Below, one piece after another: positions 20,275 through 29,967 of a stretch of 64,000 nt of DNA. The translations under genes and the position numbers were made by a program. Under the pieces are notes generated by a model. It had not been told where the DNA came from, did not search any database, and worked only from the letters and a program-made list of their open reading frames with translations. The number at the start of each line of letters is the position of its first letter. Position 1 is the stretch's first letter. The DNA lies in NCBI GenBank assembly GCA_016717105.1, contig JADKGF010000009.1, positions 83,344 to 147,343 on the forward strand. The letters run 5' to 3'. This stretch comes from Saprospiraceae bacterium. Lineage in GTDB: Bacteria; Bacteroidota; Bacteroidia; Chitinophagales; Saprospiraceae.

Positions 20275-21354
20275 ATGGGACAAGATGTACCACATTTTCA
20301 ATTGGAAAAGCTTCCACCTTTAAGAGAAAAAGTGGAAACCATTGAAATTCTTAGGCAAACAAATAAGTCCACTGCTGCTTTGGCTGAGTTAAAAGGAATA
20401 GCTAAAACCATTCCAAATCAAGCCATGCTAATTAACGCCATTGTTTTACAAGAGGCAAAAGATAGTTCTGAAATTGAAAATATTATTACTACACAAGATG
20501 AGCTTTATAAGGCATTGACAATCAATAAATCGCAAATTTCCCCTGAGACGAAGGAAGTTGTTAATTATCGTACGGCCATATTTCAAGGTTTCGACCTTAT
20601 TAAAAAACAAGGATTCTTAAGAGCAAACGACATTGTGCTTATCCAACAAGCTCTAATAGACAATAATGCTGGAATCAGAAGCGTACCTGGGACAGTGTTG
20701 AAAAATGATACCACCGGAGAAATAGTATATACACCACCGCAACAAAAAGCTGAGATACTAGACTTGTTGTCCAATTTTATTCACCACTTTAATCTCCAAG
20801 ATGATTTGTCTCCACTTATAAACTTAGCAATACTCCATTATCAGTTTGAGAGTATTCACCCTTTTTATGATGGGAATGGAAGAACAGGTAGAATTTTAAA
20901 TATTCTGTATTTAATTTTAAATGATTTGATTGATGTACCAATTTTATATCTAAGCTCATATATAATTGCCAATAAACCAGAGTATTACCGACTATTAAAT
21001 CGTACAAATCGGTATGGACAATGGGAAGAATGGATATTATTTATGCTCAAAGCTGTTGAATATACATCAAAAGACACGATCACTAAGATTACAAATATCA
21101 AGGACCAGTTGGATTCAACCATTATTCAAGTCCAAGAAAAAGCACCAAAAATCTATAGAAAAGACCTTGTTGAATTATTATTTGAGCAACCTTATTCGAA
21201 AATTGAATTTCTTGTAAATAAATTAGGTGTAGAACGAAAGGCGGCTTCCAGATATTTAAGAGAATTAGAGCATATTGGTGTGGTAGAATCTCAAAAAATT
21301 GGTAGGGAAACATTGTATATAAATAAGGCATTAATTGAAATATTGAAACATTAA
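20275..21354 (+). CDS. Fic-family AMP-transferase with built-in inhibitory helix
   Basis: 359 residues from the ATG at 20275; the frame is open farther upstream but that part is low in conserved sequence. The active-site motif HPFYDGNGRTGR (residues 195-206) is complete, so AMP transfer from ATP to a protein hydroxyl is expected. Residues 64-69 (SSEIEN) match the (S/T)xxxE(G/N) inhibitory motif, placing it in the self-restrained class with the inhibitory helix on the N-terminal side. The C-terminal ~80 residues ('KIEFLVNKLGVERKAASRYLRELEHIGVV') form a winged helix, as in Fic proteins that also bind DNA. It follows the metal ATPase by ~110 bases; targets are unknown. Confidence 0.88.
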   Translation: MGQDVPHFQLEKLPPLREKVETIEILRQTNKSTAALAELKGIAKTIPNQAMLINAIVLQEAKDSSEIENIITTQDELYKALTINKSQISPETKEVVNYRTAIFQGFDLIKKQGFLRANDIVLIQQALIDNNAGIRSVPGTVLKNDTTGEIVYTPPQQKAEILDLLSNFIHHFNLQDDLSPLINLAILHYQFESIHPFYDGNGRTGRILNILYLILNDLIDVPILYLSSYIIANKPEYYRLLNRTNRYGQWEEWILFMLKAVEYTSKDTITKITNIKDQLDSTIIQVQEKAPKIYRKDLVELLFEQPYSKIEFLVNKLGVERKAASRYLRELEHIGVVESQKIGRETLYINKALIEILKH

Positions 21355-21494
21355 TTGGCAAATGCTTACTTTACATTGACAAACACTTATCTGAAATTAT
21401 TGGGCAGTTATAGGTATGCTTTGTATATTTGACATATGATAAATATCACACCATAATATTTTGTTAAGCTTATATTGCATTGTAATAATTTTTA

Positions 21495-21523
21495 TATCTT
21501 TGCAATTTGAATTTAGTCTAAAT
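21495..21523 (+). promoter_or_regulatory. feoAB promoter with DtxR-like operator
   Basis: TATCTTTG (21495-21502) fits the -7 box TAnnTTTG, with ATTG about 18 bases upstream as a weak -33. The expected start site falls beside ATTTAG-T-CTAAAT (21511-21523), a 13-base perfect palindrome. A repressor sitting there would block initiation. Its form recalls sites of DtxR/IdeR/MntR-type iron or manganese repressors. The same palindrome occurs in front of the ECF sigma gene at 35402-35414. Confidence 0.6.
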
Positions 21524-21531
21524 AACAAATA

Positions 21532-21768
21532 GTGAACTTGCCCAAAACATTAGACAGTCTTCAACCAGGTCAATCGGCCTATGTTTCTGTTTTGAACGAA
21601 AATAAATTTACCTGCAAGCTGATGAATCTCGGTATCATGCCGAAAACTAAAGTTACCATGGTCAGAAAATCACCCTTCGGTGGCGCATTTTACATCAAGA
21701 TAGATAATATCCAGATGGCTATGCGCGAAAGCGAAGCTAATACTATTTTTATCCAGGATATCGTATGA
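21532..21768 (+). CDS. feoA: FeoA, ferrous iron transport accessory protein
   Basis: 78 residues, GTG start. The sequence 'LDSLQPGQSAYVSVLNEN', 'KLMNLGIMPKTKVTMVRKSPFGGAFYIKI' and 'MAMRESEANTIFI' is the SH3-like FeoA fold at normal length. FeoA supports the FeoB permease, probably by docking on its cytoplasmic domain. It overlaps feoB by four bases (ATGA), so the two are translationally coupled, and it lies downstream of a palindrome that probably makes the pair iron-regulated. Confidence 0.93.
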   Translation: MNLPKTLDSLQPGQSAYVSVLNENKFTCKLMNLGIMPKTKVTMVRKSPFGGAFYIKIDNIQMAMRESEANTIFIQDIV

Positions 21769-23888
21769 CACACAAAACCGGATTGCCTGTCGTAGCCGTT
21801 TTGGGCAATCCCAATTCAGGAAAGTCATCCCTTTTTAATTATCTGACAGGAATGAGACAGGATGTGTCTAATTTTCCAGGTGTCACCGTAGATAAAAAGA
21901 ATGCATCTATGGTACTACCAAGTGGCAAGAGCATCCAGATTATTGATTTTCCTGGTACTTACAGCGTTTTCCCAAATTCAGCCGAAGAGAAATTGGTTAT
22001 CAATACAATCACAAATCCAAGTGATCCAAATTTTCCAGATGCGGTACTCTATGTGGCCGATGTGACACAACTCGATAGACATCTACTTTTTGCTACTCAA
22101 ATCCGTGATTTAGGCTTCCCGATGGTGTTGATATTGAATATGGTTGATATAGCTGAAACTTCAGGTATAAAAATCAACCAAGAAGTACTCGAAAACTATT
22201 TGGGCTGCAAGGTGATTCTCACATCGGTACGTACAGAAAAGGGAATGAATGAAATCATGCCAGCGCTCGATATCATGCTTGCAAACAATATGCGACCTGA
22301 TCACACTTTATACCAGCTTTCTGATAAGGAAAATACAGTAGCTGCTGCTGTTGCGGCAATGCTCGAAACGACCAATCTGTATAGAGCAAAACTCATCGCA
22401 CATCATGTGGAATGGCTCAGCTATCTAAGTCCCACCCAAAAGGATGCGATTATAAAAATAAACAAGGCAGAAGATTTTAATGATATTCGGTATCAGGTGC
22501 TGGAGACGATGAACAGATTTGGACATCATTCGCCGATTGTGAATAAAACGACCGCAAAATGTCCTACATCTGGCAAGACATGGACGGACAAAATTGATAA
22601 TTGGATCACACATAAAATCTGGGGACCCATCATTTTCTTTACCATCATGTTGATCGTCTTCCAATCCATTTATAGTTGGGCAGAATTACCGATGGAATGG
22701 ATAGAACAAGGATTTGCGATGGCTGGTTCTTTTTTAAATGATCATCTGCAAGACAGCTGGTGGAGCGACTTGCTTATAAATGGAGTCTTGGCAGGCTTAG
22801 GTGGCGTTTTGGTCTTCGTTCCACAGATTACTATTCTTTTTCTATTGATTGCATTGCTCGAAGAATCAGGTTATATGAGTAGAGTAGTGTACATGTTTGA
22901 TTCTATCATGCAGCATTTAGGTATGAATGGACGGAGCATGGTATCATTGATATCAAGTGGAGCCTGTGCCATTCCAGCTATAATGGCTACACGTACCATC
23001 AGCAATCAAAAAGAAAGGCTCATCACCATTCTCGTCAGTCCGCTTATTAGTTGTTCTGCGAGATTGCCAGTATATGCAGTATTGATCGGCTTTGTAGTGC
23101 CAGATGTCAAAATATGGAACGTCATCAATTTGCAAGGACTTGCCTTTATGGGCTTATATCTTCTGGGTATCATTGGAGTCATAGTGTCATCTTTGTTTTT
23201 CAAAACAATATTGAAATCGGAATCAACCTCATACCTAATGATTGAGTTGCCAAATTATAAGCCGCCAATCTGGAAGAATGTATTTTTGTTGGTAAAAGAA
23301 AAAGTATTATCCTTTATCATTGGAGCTGGCAAAATCATTCTGCTGATCTCTATGATTCTTTGGTTTCTGGCTAGTTATGGACCTGGAGAAAAGATGCAAC
23401 AAAGCGTAGTAAGTGCTGAAAAATATAGTATCGAAAATGGGCTAAATGATGATGAAAAAAGCCATCTAATCGCATCTTATAAGCTCGAATCGTCCTATAT
23501 CGGCCATTTGGGCAAGTTTATTGAACCAGCGATCAAGCCTTTGGGATTCGATTGGAAAATAGGAATAGCTTTGCTTACATCATTTGCTGCACGCGAAGTA
23601 TTTGTAGGCACAATGGCGACGATTTACAGCGTAGGAAATGACAGCGACGAGATGACCATCAGACAAAAAATGACAGCTGAAATGCGGCCTGGTACAAATA
23701 TTAAGATTTATAATCCCGCTTCAGCTTTGTCACTGCTTGTATTTTATGTATTTGCTATGCAATGTATGAGTACTTTGGCTATTACCAGAAAGGAAACCAA
23801 TACTTGGAAATGGTCGATTGTGCAGTTTTCATACATGGGAATTCTAGCGTATTTAGGTGCATTTACGGTATATCATCTGCTATCATAA
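21765..23888 (+). CDS. feoB: FeoB, ferrous iron permease
   Basis: 707 residues, intact. The N-terminal G domain has 'GNPNSGKSS' (G1, residues 13-21), the 'NFPGVTVD' switch I, 'DFPGTYS' (G3) and 'NMVD' (G4). A helical spacer leads to the membrane part with two Gate motifs around 'SSGACAIPAIMATRTI' and 'LLTSFAAREVFVGTMATIYSV', which are the expected iron-path regions; the cysteine in the first is kept. It imports Fe(II) across the inner membrane under low oxygen or reducing conditions. The frame is unbroken, unlike many neighbours. Confidence 0.95.
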   Translation: MTHKTGLPVVAVLGNPNSGKSSLFNYLTGMRQDVSNFPGVTVDKKNASMVLPSGKSIQIIDFPGTYSVFPNSAEEKLVINTITNPSDPNFPDAVLYVADVTQLDRHLLFATQIRDLGFPMVLILNMVDIAETSGIKINQEVLENYLGCKVILTSVRTEKGMNEIMPALDIMLANNMRPDHTLYQLSDKENTVAAAVAAMLETTNLYRAKLIAHHVEWLSYLSPTQKDAIIKINKAEDFNDIRYQVLETMNRFGHHSPIVNKTTAKCPTSGKTWTDKIDNWITHKIWGPIIFFTIMLIVFQSIYSWAELPMEWIEQGFAMAGSFLNDHLQDSWWSDLLINGVLAGLGGVLVFVPQITILFLLIALLEESGYMSRVVYMFDSIMQHLGMNGRSMVSLISSGACAIPAIMATRTISNQKERLITILVSPLISCSARLPVYAVLIGFVVPDVKIWNVINLQGLAFMGLYLLGIIGVIVSSLFFKTILKSESTSYLMIELPNYKPPIWKNVFLLVKEKVLSFIIGAGKIILLISMILWFLASYGPGEKMQQSVVSAEKYSIENGLNDDEKSHLIASYKLESSYIGHLGKFIEPAIKPLGFDWKIGIALLTSFAAREVFVGTMATIYSVGNDSDEMTIRQKMTAEMRPGTNIKIYNPASALSLLVFYVFAMQCMSTLAITRKETNTWKWSIVQFSYMGILAYLGAFTVYHLLS

Positions 23889-23942
23889 TATTTTTGAAAA
23901 TGTTTTGACAAGCAAAGCCGGCATAATCAACGCAATTATTAT

Positions 23943-23950
23943 TACTTTTG
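23943..23950 (+). promoter_or_regulatory. candidate -7 box of the PurF-family gene
   Basis: TACTTTTG fits TAnnTTTG and lies 44 bases before the ATG at 23995. No convincing -33 box is seen at the usual distance, and the motif is short, so chance is possible. Confidence 0.4.
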
Positions 23951-23994
23951 TGGCTCATTCTATTGAGAATGACATACCATCTTAATTCCAGTTC

Positions 23995-25890
23995 ATGAGT
24001 GACTCAATAAAACACGAGTGTGGTCTAGCATTGATCCGATTACTCAAGCCTCTTGATTATTATCATAAAAAATATGGCACAGCGCTGTATGGGCTTAACA
24101 AAATGAATCTGCTTCTTCAAAAACAACGCAATCGAGGACAGGATGGAGCAGGACTGGTCACTATAAAATTGGACACACCACCAGGCACGAGATTTATTAG
24201 TAGAAAAAGGAGCAATAGCCCTCAATATCTCAAAGATTTGTTTGACAATATTTTTGCCAATTTTCAAGATTTGTCTAAGGAACAATTTAATGATCCCCAA
24301 TGGCTCAAGGATAATAAGCCTTATATTGGTGAATTGCTCTTGGGACATCTCAGATACGGTACACATGGCGCCAATACAATCGAAACAGTACATCCATTCC
24401 TACGTCAAAACAATTGGATTACCCGCAATCTGGTCCTCGCTGGCAATTTTAATCTAACCAATGTCGATGAATTGTTTGCTGAGTTATTGTCATTTGGGCA
24501 ATATCCAAAAGAGAAATCTGACACCGTTACCGTGCTTGAAAAGATTGGTCATTTTTTAGATGATGAAGTTCAAAGATTATTTAATTGGTTCAAATCACAA
24601 GGATTTACAAATCTGGAAATAAATAATATGATTGCTGATCATCTTGATGTTCAGCGACTTCTGCTCAGAGCATCCAGAAAATTTGATGGTGGTTATGTCA
24701 TGGCAGGTCTCATTGGACATGGTGATGCATTTGTTTTCAGAGATCCTGCGGGCATTCGACCTGCATTTTATTATCAAGATGACGAGATTGTTGTCGTTGC
24801 TTCCGAAAGACCGGCTATCCAGACAAGCCTCAACATTCGGTTCAATCAGGTGAAAGAACTTCAACCCGGGCATGCGCTTATAATTAAGAAAAATGGGCTG
24901 GTATCAGAAGAGTTGGTCAAAGAACCGACAAAACCAACACCATGTAGTTTTGAAAGGATTTATTTTAGTCGCGGTACGGATAGAGACATTTATCTTGAAC
25001 GTAAAAAATTGGGTGAACTCTTGGCCGACAAAATTTTGAAGGCTGTAGATTATGATATCGAAAATACAATCTTCTCGTTTATCCCCAATACGGCGGAGGT
25101 AGCTTTCTTTGGTATGATCAAAGGACTAGAAGCAAAGCTCAATGACATTAAAAGTAAAAAGATTCTGGAGTTATCACAACAAGGTCTTTTGACAGACGAA
25201 GCCTTAGCAAATGTCTTATCATTAGCGGTTAGAGCCGAAAAACTTGCCGTAAAAGATGAAAAATTAAGGACTTTTATAGCCGATGATGCCTCAAGAAATC
25301 AAATGGTATCGCATGTATATGATGTTACCTACGGCATAGTACGCAATGAAGTAGATACATTAGTACTGATCGATGATTCTATCGTCCGAGGTACGACACT
25401 CAAAGAAAGCATCATCTATATCTTATCTACTTTAAGACCCAAAAAAATCATTATTGTTTCTTCTGCACCACAGATCCGATATCCAGATTGTTACGGTATC
25501 GATATGAGCAAGATGAAAGAATTTGTGGCATTTAGGGCTTTAGTTGAACTTTTGGAAGAAGATGGTAAGTCGGACTTGATGATGTTTTGAAATGTTGTTT
25601 AGAAGAAGAAAATAAACCTGTTCATGAAATGCAAAATAAGGTACAGTCGCTTTACGCTAATTATACAGATGATCAAATTTCAGCCAAAATTTCCCAATTG
25701 GTCACACCTGAAAATATTGCACCAGAAGTGCAAGTGCTTTACCAAAGTATAGAGGATCTGCACAAAGCATGTCCAAATCATAATGGAGATTGGTATTTTC
25801 TCTGGCAATTATCCTACACCTGGTGGTATTAGAGTTGTCAATCGTGCCTTTATCAATTATATGAGAAACAACGACGAAAGGGCATATTAA
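23995..25890 (+). pseudogene. purF: amidophosphoribosyltransferase-family (PurF-like) protein, frame broken twice near the 3' end
   Basis: About 632 residues. The N-terminal class II glutaminase domain begins after an eight-residue leader: MSDSIKHE-C9-GLALIRL, where Cys9 would be the nucleophile after processing. 'NRGQDGAG', 'GHLRYGTHG' and 'GNFNLTNVDELF' follow as in glutaminases. The C-terminal phosphoribosyltransferase part has the PRPP loop 'VLIDDSIVRGTT'. It is longer than classic PurF (~500), with extra sequence in the PRTase half and a C-terminal extension seen in Bacteroidota forms. The last ~100 codons are split by a shift near 25580 (one base short) and one near 25797 (one extra base), ending at TAA 25888. 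If intact it would make phosphoribosylamine for purine synthesis, though a second role is possible for this long form. Confidence 0.8.
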
Positions 25891-25936
25891 TTCCCTTATA
25901 GGTGCATTTTCTAGTTTGTAAAGAAGTTTAGAATAC

Positions 25937-26314
25937 TTACGATATGGAATGTAAACCTATCCTGTTGCCTTCTGTATCCAATATCAAGCCCATAAATCCG
26001 AATTCCTCGGAGATCGCGGTTTTTGGTACTAAAATACGGCCACCTGCGGCAACTACTTTATCCAAAACAAGCTGAACATCTGGATTGGCATTCAAATAGA
26101 CCAAACTACCTTTAGTATTTGAAGGTTCATAAAATGATTCGTTAAAAACTATAGCACCAGTAACGTCAGACATCATTTCTGCAACTGGAAACATACGCAT
26201 TTTCAGCATTGGATTATCCATAGGAATCATCTTGATACCAAGGATTGTTTCATAAAATGCTTGGGCTTTGTCTATATCTGATGTAGGAATCTCAAACCAA
26301 CTTATCGAACTCAT
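25937..26314 (-). CDS. VOC-family (glyoxalase/bleomycin-resistance fold) protein
   Basis: 125 residues from the ATG at 26314; an eight-residue in-frame extension upstream is less likely. 'SISWFEIPTSDIDKAQAFYETILGIKM' is the typical first beta-alpha-beta half of a vicinal-oxygen-chelate module, and 'GGRILVPKTAISEEFGFMGLILDTEGNRIGLHS' the second, with a final Glu/His-like metal-site strand altered to 'NRIGLHS'. Family members isomerise, cleave or sequester small electrophiles; this one cannot be assigned further. Convergent with the PurF-family gene. Confidence 0.8.
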   Translation of the reverse strand: MSSISWFEIPTSDIDKAQAFYETILGIKMIPMDNPMLKMRMFPVAEMMSDVTGAIVFNESFYEPSNTKGSLVYLNANPDVQLVLDKVVAAGGRILVPKTAISEEFGFMGLILDTEGNRIGLHSIS

Positions 26315-26320
26315 ATTTCT

Positions 26321-26333
26321 ATCTAATTTAGAT
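26321..26333. promoter_or_regulatory. 13-base palindrome upstream of the VOC gene
   Basis: ATCTAA-T-TTAGAT is a perfect palindrome beginning six bases before the VOC start codon (leftward). It could be an operator or a small hairpin in the leader. It resembles but differs from the iron-type palindromes at feoAB and the sigma gene in its outer bases. Confidence 0.35.
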
Positions 26334-26552
26334 AACAAATATCAGGTTTTTTTCATCAACAAGCAATTTTTCAACTGGAATTTGTCCGAATTATTATGTA
26401 TTAAATGTATAAAATGTAATTTTGATCATATACAGTTCATACTTAAATCATGAGAAAAAATATTGATTACAATTAATTTTACCTATCAATATGATTGTGG
26501 CAATTGAGTTGGTGAAATATTATATTTTTAGCCTGTTCGTAAATGTATATCC

Positions 26553-28078
26553 ATGCAAACCAATAATCAAGAATTTCAACGGCAATTTGATGTACTACAG
26601 TCTAAATTTGCTGAGCAATACAGGCAGGTTTTTGAAAATAAATTGGCACCCAAAACCATTGTCGTAATTCCAAGTCTGACTTTGGATCATGAAATCCTTT
26701 CAAAAATCAAAGGACATTTCTACTATGAAGAACGCATGTTGTGCATGTTGATGCTTTTGCGGATGCCAGAGACACGAGTCACGTTTGTTACTAGTATTCC
26801 TATTTCACCACTTATTATAGATTATTATTTGCACATGTTGCCAGGTATCACACAGCACCATGCAAGGAGCAGGCTCACCTTATTGAGTTGTTATGATTCT
26901 GGAAATCTCCCATTAACAAACAAAATTCTGAATCGACCAAGACTTATAAAGCGAATCAGGCAGAGTATTCCAGATTGTGACGCTGCTCACTTGGTTTATT
27001 TTAATACGACAGATGCAGAGAAGGAGTTGGCGATTAAGCTCAATATTCCCATGTATGCTTGTGATCCATCCTTTAATTATTTAGGCTCTAAAAGCGGCAG
27101 CCGTAGTGTTTTTAAAGAATGTGGTGTGAACTTGCCGCCAGGATATGAAGACTTATATTCTGAGTCTGATCTTTTTAGGGCATTAACAAAATTGCGAATA
27201 GCATATCCAGATATTTCAAAAGCAGTAGTAAAAATAAATGAAGGTTTTCAGGAGATGGTAATGCTATTTTTGTTTACCCGGATATTAGTATGGAATATGA
27301 TGCGTTGTATCAATGGATTCAAGACCATAAACATGCGCAATTGAAAATAGTAGCTAAAAAACTAAGCTATGACCATTTCATAGAAAAAATCATTAAAACA
27401 GGTGGTATTGTTGAGGCATTTGTAACGGGAACCGAAGTCACATCACCTTCAGTCCAATGCAGGATAAATCCGCTGGGAGAAGTATGTGTGATATCGACGC
27501 ATGATCAGGTATTATCGGGAGAAAATCAGCAAATTTTTGCAGGTGCAAATTTCCCGGCGAGTGATGATTATAGTGTAGAGTTGTCAGAAATTACAAAAAA
27601 AATAGGTCAGACCTTGAGAGATAAAGGCGCACTTGGTCGCTTTGGAGTTGATTTTATGAGTGTTAAATCTGATGATGGATGGAATCATTATGCCATTGAG
27701 ATCAATCTCCGTAAAGGTGGCACTACGCATCCTTTTCTCATGCTGCAGTTTCTTACAGAAGGCTATTACGATTCCGATTTAGGAAGCTATGTATTACCGG
27801 ATGGCAGGACAAGGTATTACTTTGCGACTGACAATCTTCAAAATGATGCGTACAAGGGATTGACGCCTTTGGATCTCATAGATATAGCGATGCATCATGC
27901 ACTGCATTTCGATCATACAAAATGTGAAGGTGTGATGTTTCATATCATCAGTGCACTGTCGCAATATGGTAAGTTGGGCCTTGTGAGCATAGCGTCAAGC
28001 CCGCAAAAAGCCATAGAATACTATCAGCGAGTGATTGATGTATTAAACGATGAGACGTTGCCTCTTAAGCAAGATTAG
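26553..28078 (+). CDS. ATP-grasp peptide ligase of the PGM1-related type (frameshifted)
   Basis: About 509 residues after restoring one base. The N-terminal part ('KTIVVIPSLTLDHEILSKIKG', 'YYEERMLCMLMLLRMPETRVTF') and the middle 'KSGSRSVFKECGVNLPPGYED' belong to carboxylate-amine ligases related to the pheganomycin ligase PGM1; 'VVKINEGF-SGDGNA' is the ATP-grasp lysine/glycine loop, and 'LGRFGVDFMS...WNHYAIEINLRKGGTTHP' carries the Mg-binding E-x-N and the substrate loop. The C-terminal ~100 residues match the PGM1_C extension. One T is missing near 27252-27255, inside the glycine loop. The enzyme would join a carboxylate to an amine using ATP, making peptide or amide bonds; substrates are unknown. 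Confidence 0.75.
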
Positions 28079-28775
28079 TGTAAACTGCCTGCACATCATC
28101 ATCATCTTCGAGTTTATCTATGAGTTTCTCGATGTCCACCATCTGCTCATCGGTAAATTCGATAGGTGTTGTTGGTATACGCTGAAGATTGGCTTTGCTT
28201 ATATTAATACCTTTCTCTTCAAATCCCTTTGCTAAGGTACCAAAATCAGTATAACTGCCATAAGCATAGACGGTATTTTCATCTACCTCGTAGCTATCCA
28301 TACCATAATCTATCATTTCCAATTCAAACTCATCCAGATCCAATGCTTCAGGTTTTTCAAATTCTACCACAGTCTTGCGGTCAAACATGAACTCCAATGA
28401 TCAAGTATGTACCAGCGATCCACCTGTTTTGTTAAAATAGGATTTTACGTTTGCGACCGTACGGGTTGTATTGTCGGTTGCACACTCCACAAATACCAAA
28501 ACACCATGAGGACCTTTGCCTTCGTAATTCACTTCTGTAAATTCGTCAGCATCCTTACCTGCAGCGCGCTTGATGGCGTTATCCACATTGTCCTTAGGCA
28601 TATTGGCGGCTTTTGCGGCCTGAATAGCTAGACGCAACTTGGAATTTGTTTCTGGATCTGGGCCTCCTTCCTTAGCGGCAATTGTAATAGCTCTGGAAAC
28701 CTTAGGAAAAATACGTGACATCGTGGCCCATCTTTTTTCTTTTGCTGCTCTGCGGTATTCAAATGCTCTTCCCAT
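28065..28775 (-). CDS. yebC: YebC/PmpR (TACO1) family protein with one in-frame stop
   Basis: 236 residues across one TGA at 28401-28403. 'MGRAFEYRRAAKEKRWATMSRIFPKV' is the invariant start of the family, followed by 'AAKEGGPDPETNSKLRLAIQAAKAANMPKDN' and, after the stop, 'SLEFMFDRKTVVEF'. Relatives have a glycine where the stop lies ('GGSL..-G-SLEFMFDR'), so GGA to TGA is the simplest change. The family acts in transcription and in translation of proline-rich stretches. It converges with the ATP-grasp gene, overlapping by 14 bases at the 3' ends. A sequencing error is likely for such a conserved gene. Confidence 0.85.
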
Positions 28776-28883
28776 CGAAATATAAGATTTATTGAAAAAT
28801 GATAAAAATCATGCCATACAAAAACCTGACTGGCATAAACAAAAAAGCACCATATAAGAAGGTCTTACAGGATGCTCTTGGGC

Positions 28884-28970
28884 GGAAGAGGAGGGATTCG
28901 AACCCCCGGTACCCTCTCAGGTACGCCGGTTTTCAAGACCGGTGCAATCAACCAGCTCTGCCACTCTTCC
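28884..28970 (-). tRNA. tRNA-Ser(UGA): tRNA-Ser (anticodon UGA)
   Basis: An 87-base cloverleaf on the minus strand: acceptor stem GGAAGAG/CTCTTCC, D-arm with GCAGAG...GGTTG, anticodon stem CCGGT/ACCGG around the loop CTTGAAA (anticodon TGA at plus 28933-28935), a long variable arm, and T-arm GGGGGTTCGAATCCC. The long variable arm is as expected for serine. CCA is not encoded. Confidence 0.95.
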
Positions 28971-28993
28971 AATTGCTTCTTTTAAAAGCGTCG

Positions 28994-29023
28994 CAAAGGT
29001 AATATAATTTATTCTTTAGCAAA
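28994..29023 (-). promoter_or_regulatory. promoter of tRNA-Ser
   Basis: On the minus strand TTTG (29020-29023) and TACCTTTG (28994-29001) are separated by 18 bases, a near-ideal Bacteroidota -33/-7 promoter. The -7 box ends 23 bases before the mature tRNA 5' end. Confidence 0.7.
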
Positions 29024-29032
29024 ATATTTTTC

Positions 29033-29070
29033 AAAAAAAAAAGCAAATCCACTTTTGAATCTGCTTTTTT
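29033..29070. terminator. hairpin with A and T runs, probably a terminator
   Basis: An A-run followed by AGCAAATCC pairs imperfectly with GAATCTGCTTTTTT around ACTTTT. It lies just past the stop of the leftward Crp-type gene and upstream of tRNA-Ser, and has U-runs in both directions. Confidence 0.5.
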
Positions 29071-29110
29071 ACTAAATTTCAGGTATAACTAAATTATGAG
29101 AAAACTTTTA

Positions 29111-29790
29111 TTAGGCGAGATGAGCCACATCTCGAATCAAGATTGCTTTACGTTTAAAATGAATCTTGTTGCTCTTTTTGAGGTCATTTAGCACAGTTGT
29201 AACAGTTTGTCGGGATGTACCCGTAAAACTGGCAATATCTTGCTGTGTAAATTCATGCTTCAATAATGTTTCATGACCTATAGGTAAACCAAATGACTCT
29301 GCATTTGCTTTTAAAAACTGAACTATCCTTTCTCTCGCATCACTCATAGCCAAAGATTCTAATCTTTCCTCTGCATATTTCAGCTTGCGACCTATGAAAT
29401 TGACAATACACATAGCCAATTCGGGATTTTGAAGCATCATCTTTTTTACAAACTCCACTTTGACTTTTAGAACTAATGCCTCTGTTGTCATTACCGTACC
29501 TTCATTATTCCTAACTTCTTCTCCAGCAAGGCTCAGCTCGCTCATGACAGACTTTGGATGTAGGATCATCTTGATGACTTCTCTATTATCAAATGATTTG
29601 GCAGTTATTTTTACAACTCCTTTGAGCAATAAAAATATTTCTGTTGACTTTTCGCCAGCTGTGAAAATGATGTCATTTTTTTATACACAATTACTTCACC
29701 GAAAGTGGTAATTTGTTTGATCTCATTTTCGGTGAGACACGACATTAATGGAAAGTCTTTGAGGTAAGATTGTATATTATTATCTTCCAT
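29111..29790 (-). CDS. Crp/Fnr-family transcriptional regulator (frameshifted)
   Basis: About 226 residues from the ATG at 29790 (MEDNNIQSYLKDFPLMSCL). The cyclic-nucleotide-binding-like barrel spans residues ~15-130; the dimer helix and the C-terminal helix-turn-helix follow: 'HEFTQQDIASFTGTSRQTVTTVLNDLKKSNKI'. The recognition helix has SRQTVTTVL, so it differs from the FNR-type ExxSR protein at the right end of the window and probably reads another site. One A is missing in a run of seven at 29676-29682 (minus strand), where 'VIVYKKNDIIFTAGEKST' is expected. Target genes are unknown. Confidence 0.8.
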
Positions 29791-29967
29791 GATGAAAATT
29801 ACTGATTAATTGGGTTTACTATATTTAGGACACCAATTTTGCAGATTGCCCCTATGATTTTTTATTATTTTATAAAAAAAAATAGTTGAATGCTTGAAAG
29901 AGTAGAATGGTAATTTGAAACCGACTAGGACTTTATGGTTTCTATAAGAATAGGCAGGAAAATATTC

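Noticed and set aside
28401..28403. Recoding of TGA as glycine
   Set aside because: TGA ends other genes in the expected places and the other broken genes show TAA or TAG or indels; one site in YebC is not enough.
28799..29002. Open frame of 67 codons on the plus strand
   Set aside because: It lies across the tRNA-Ser gene and its promoter and has no conserved sequence; it is a chance frame.
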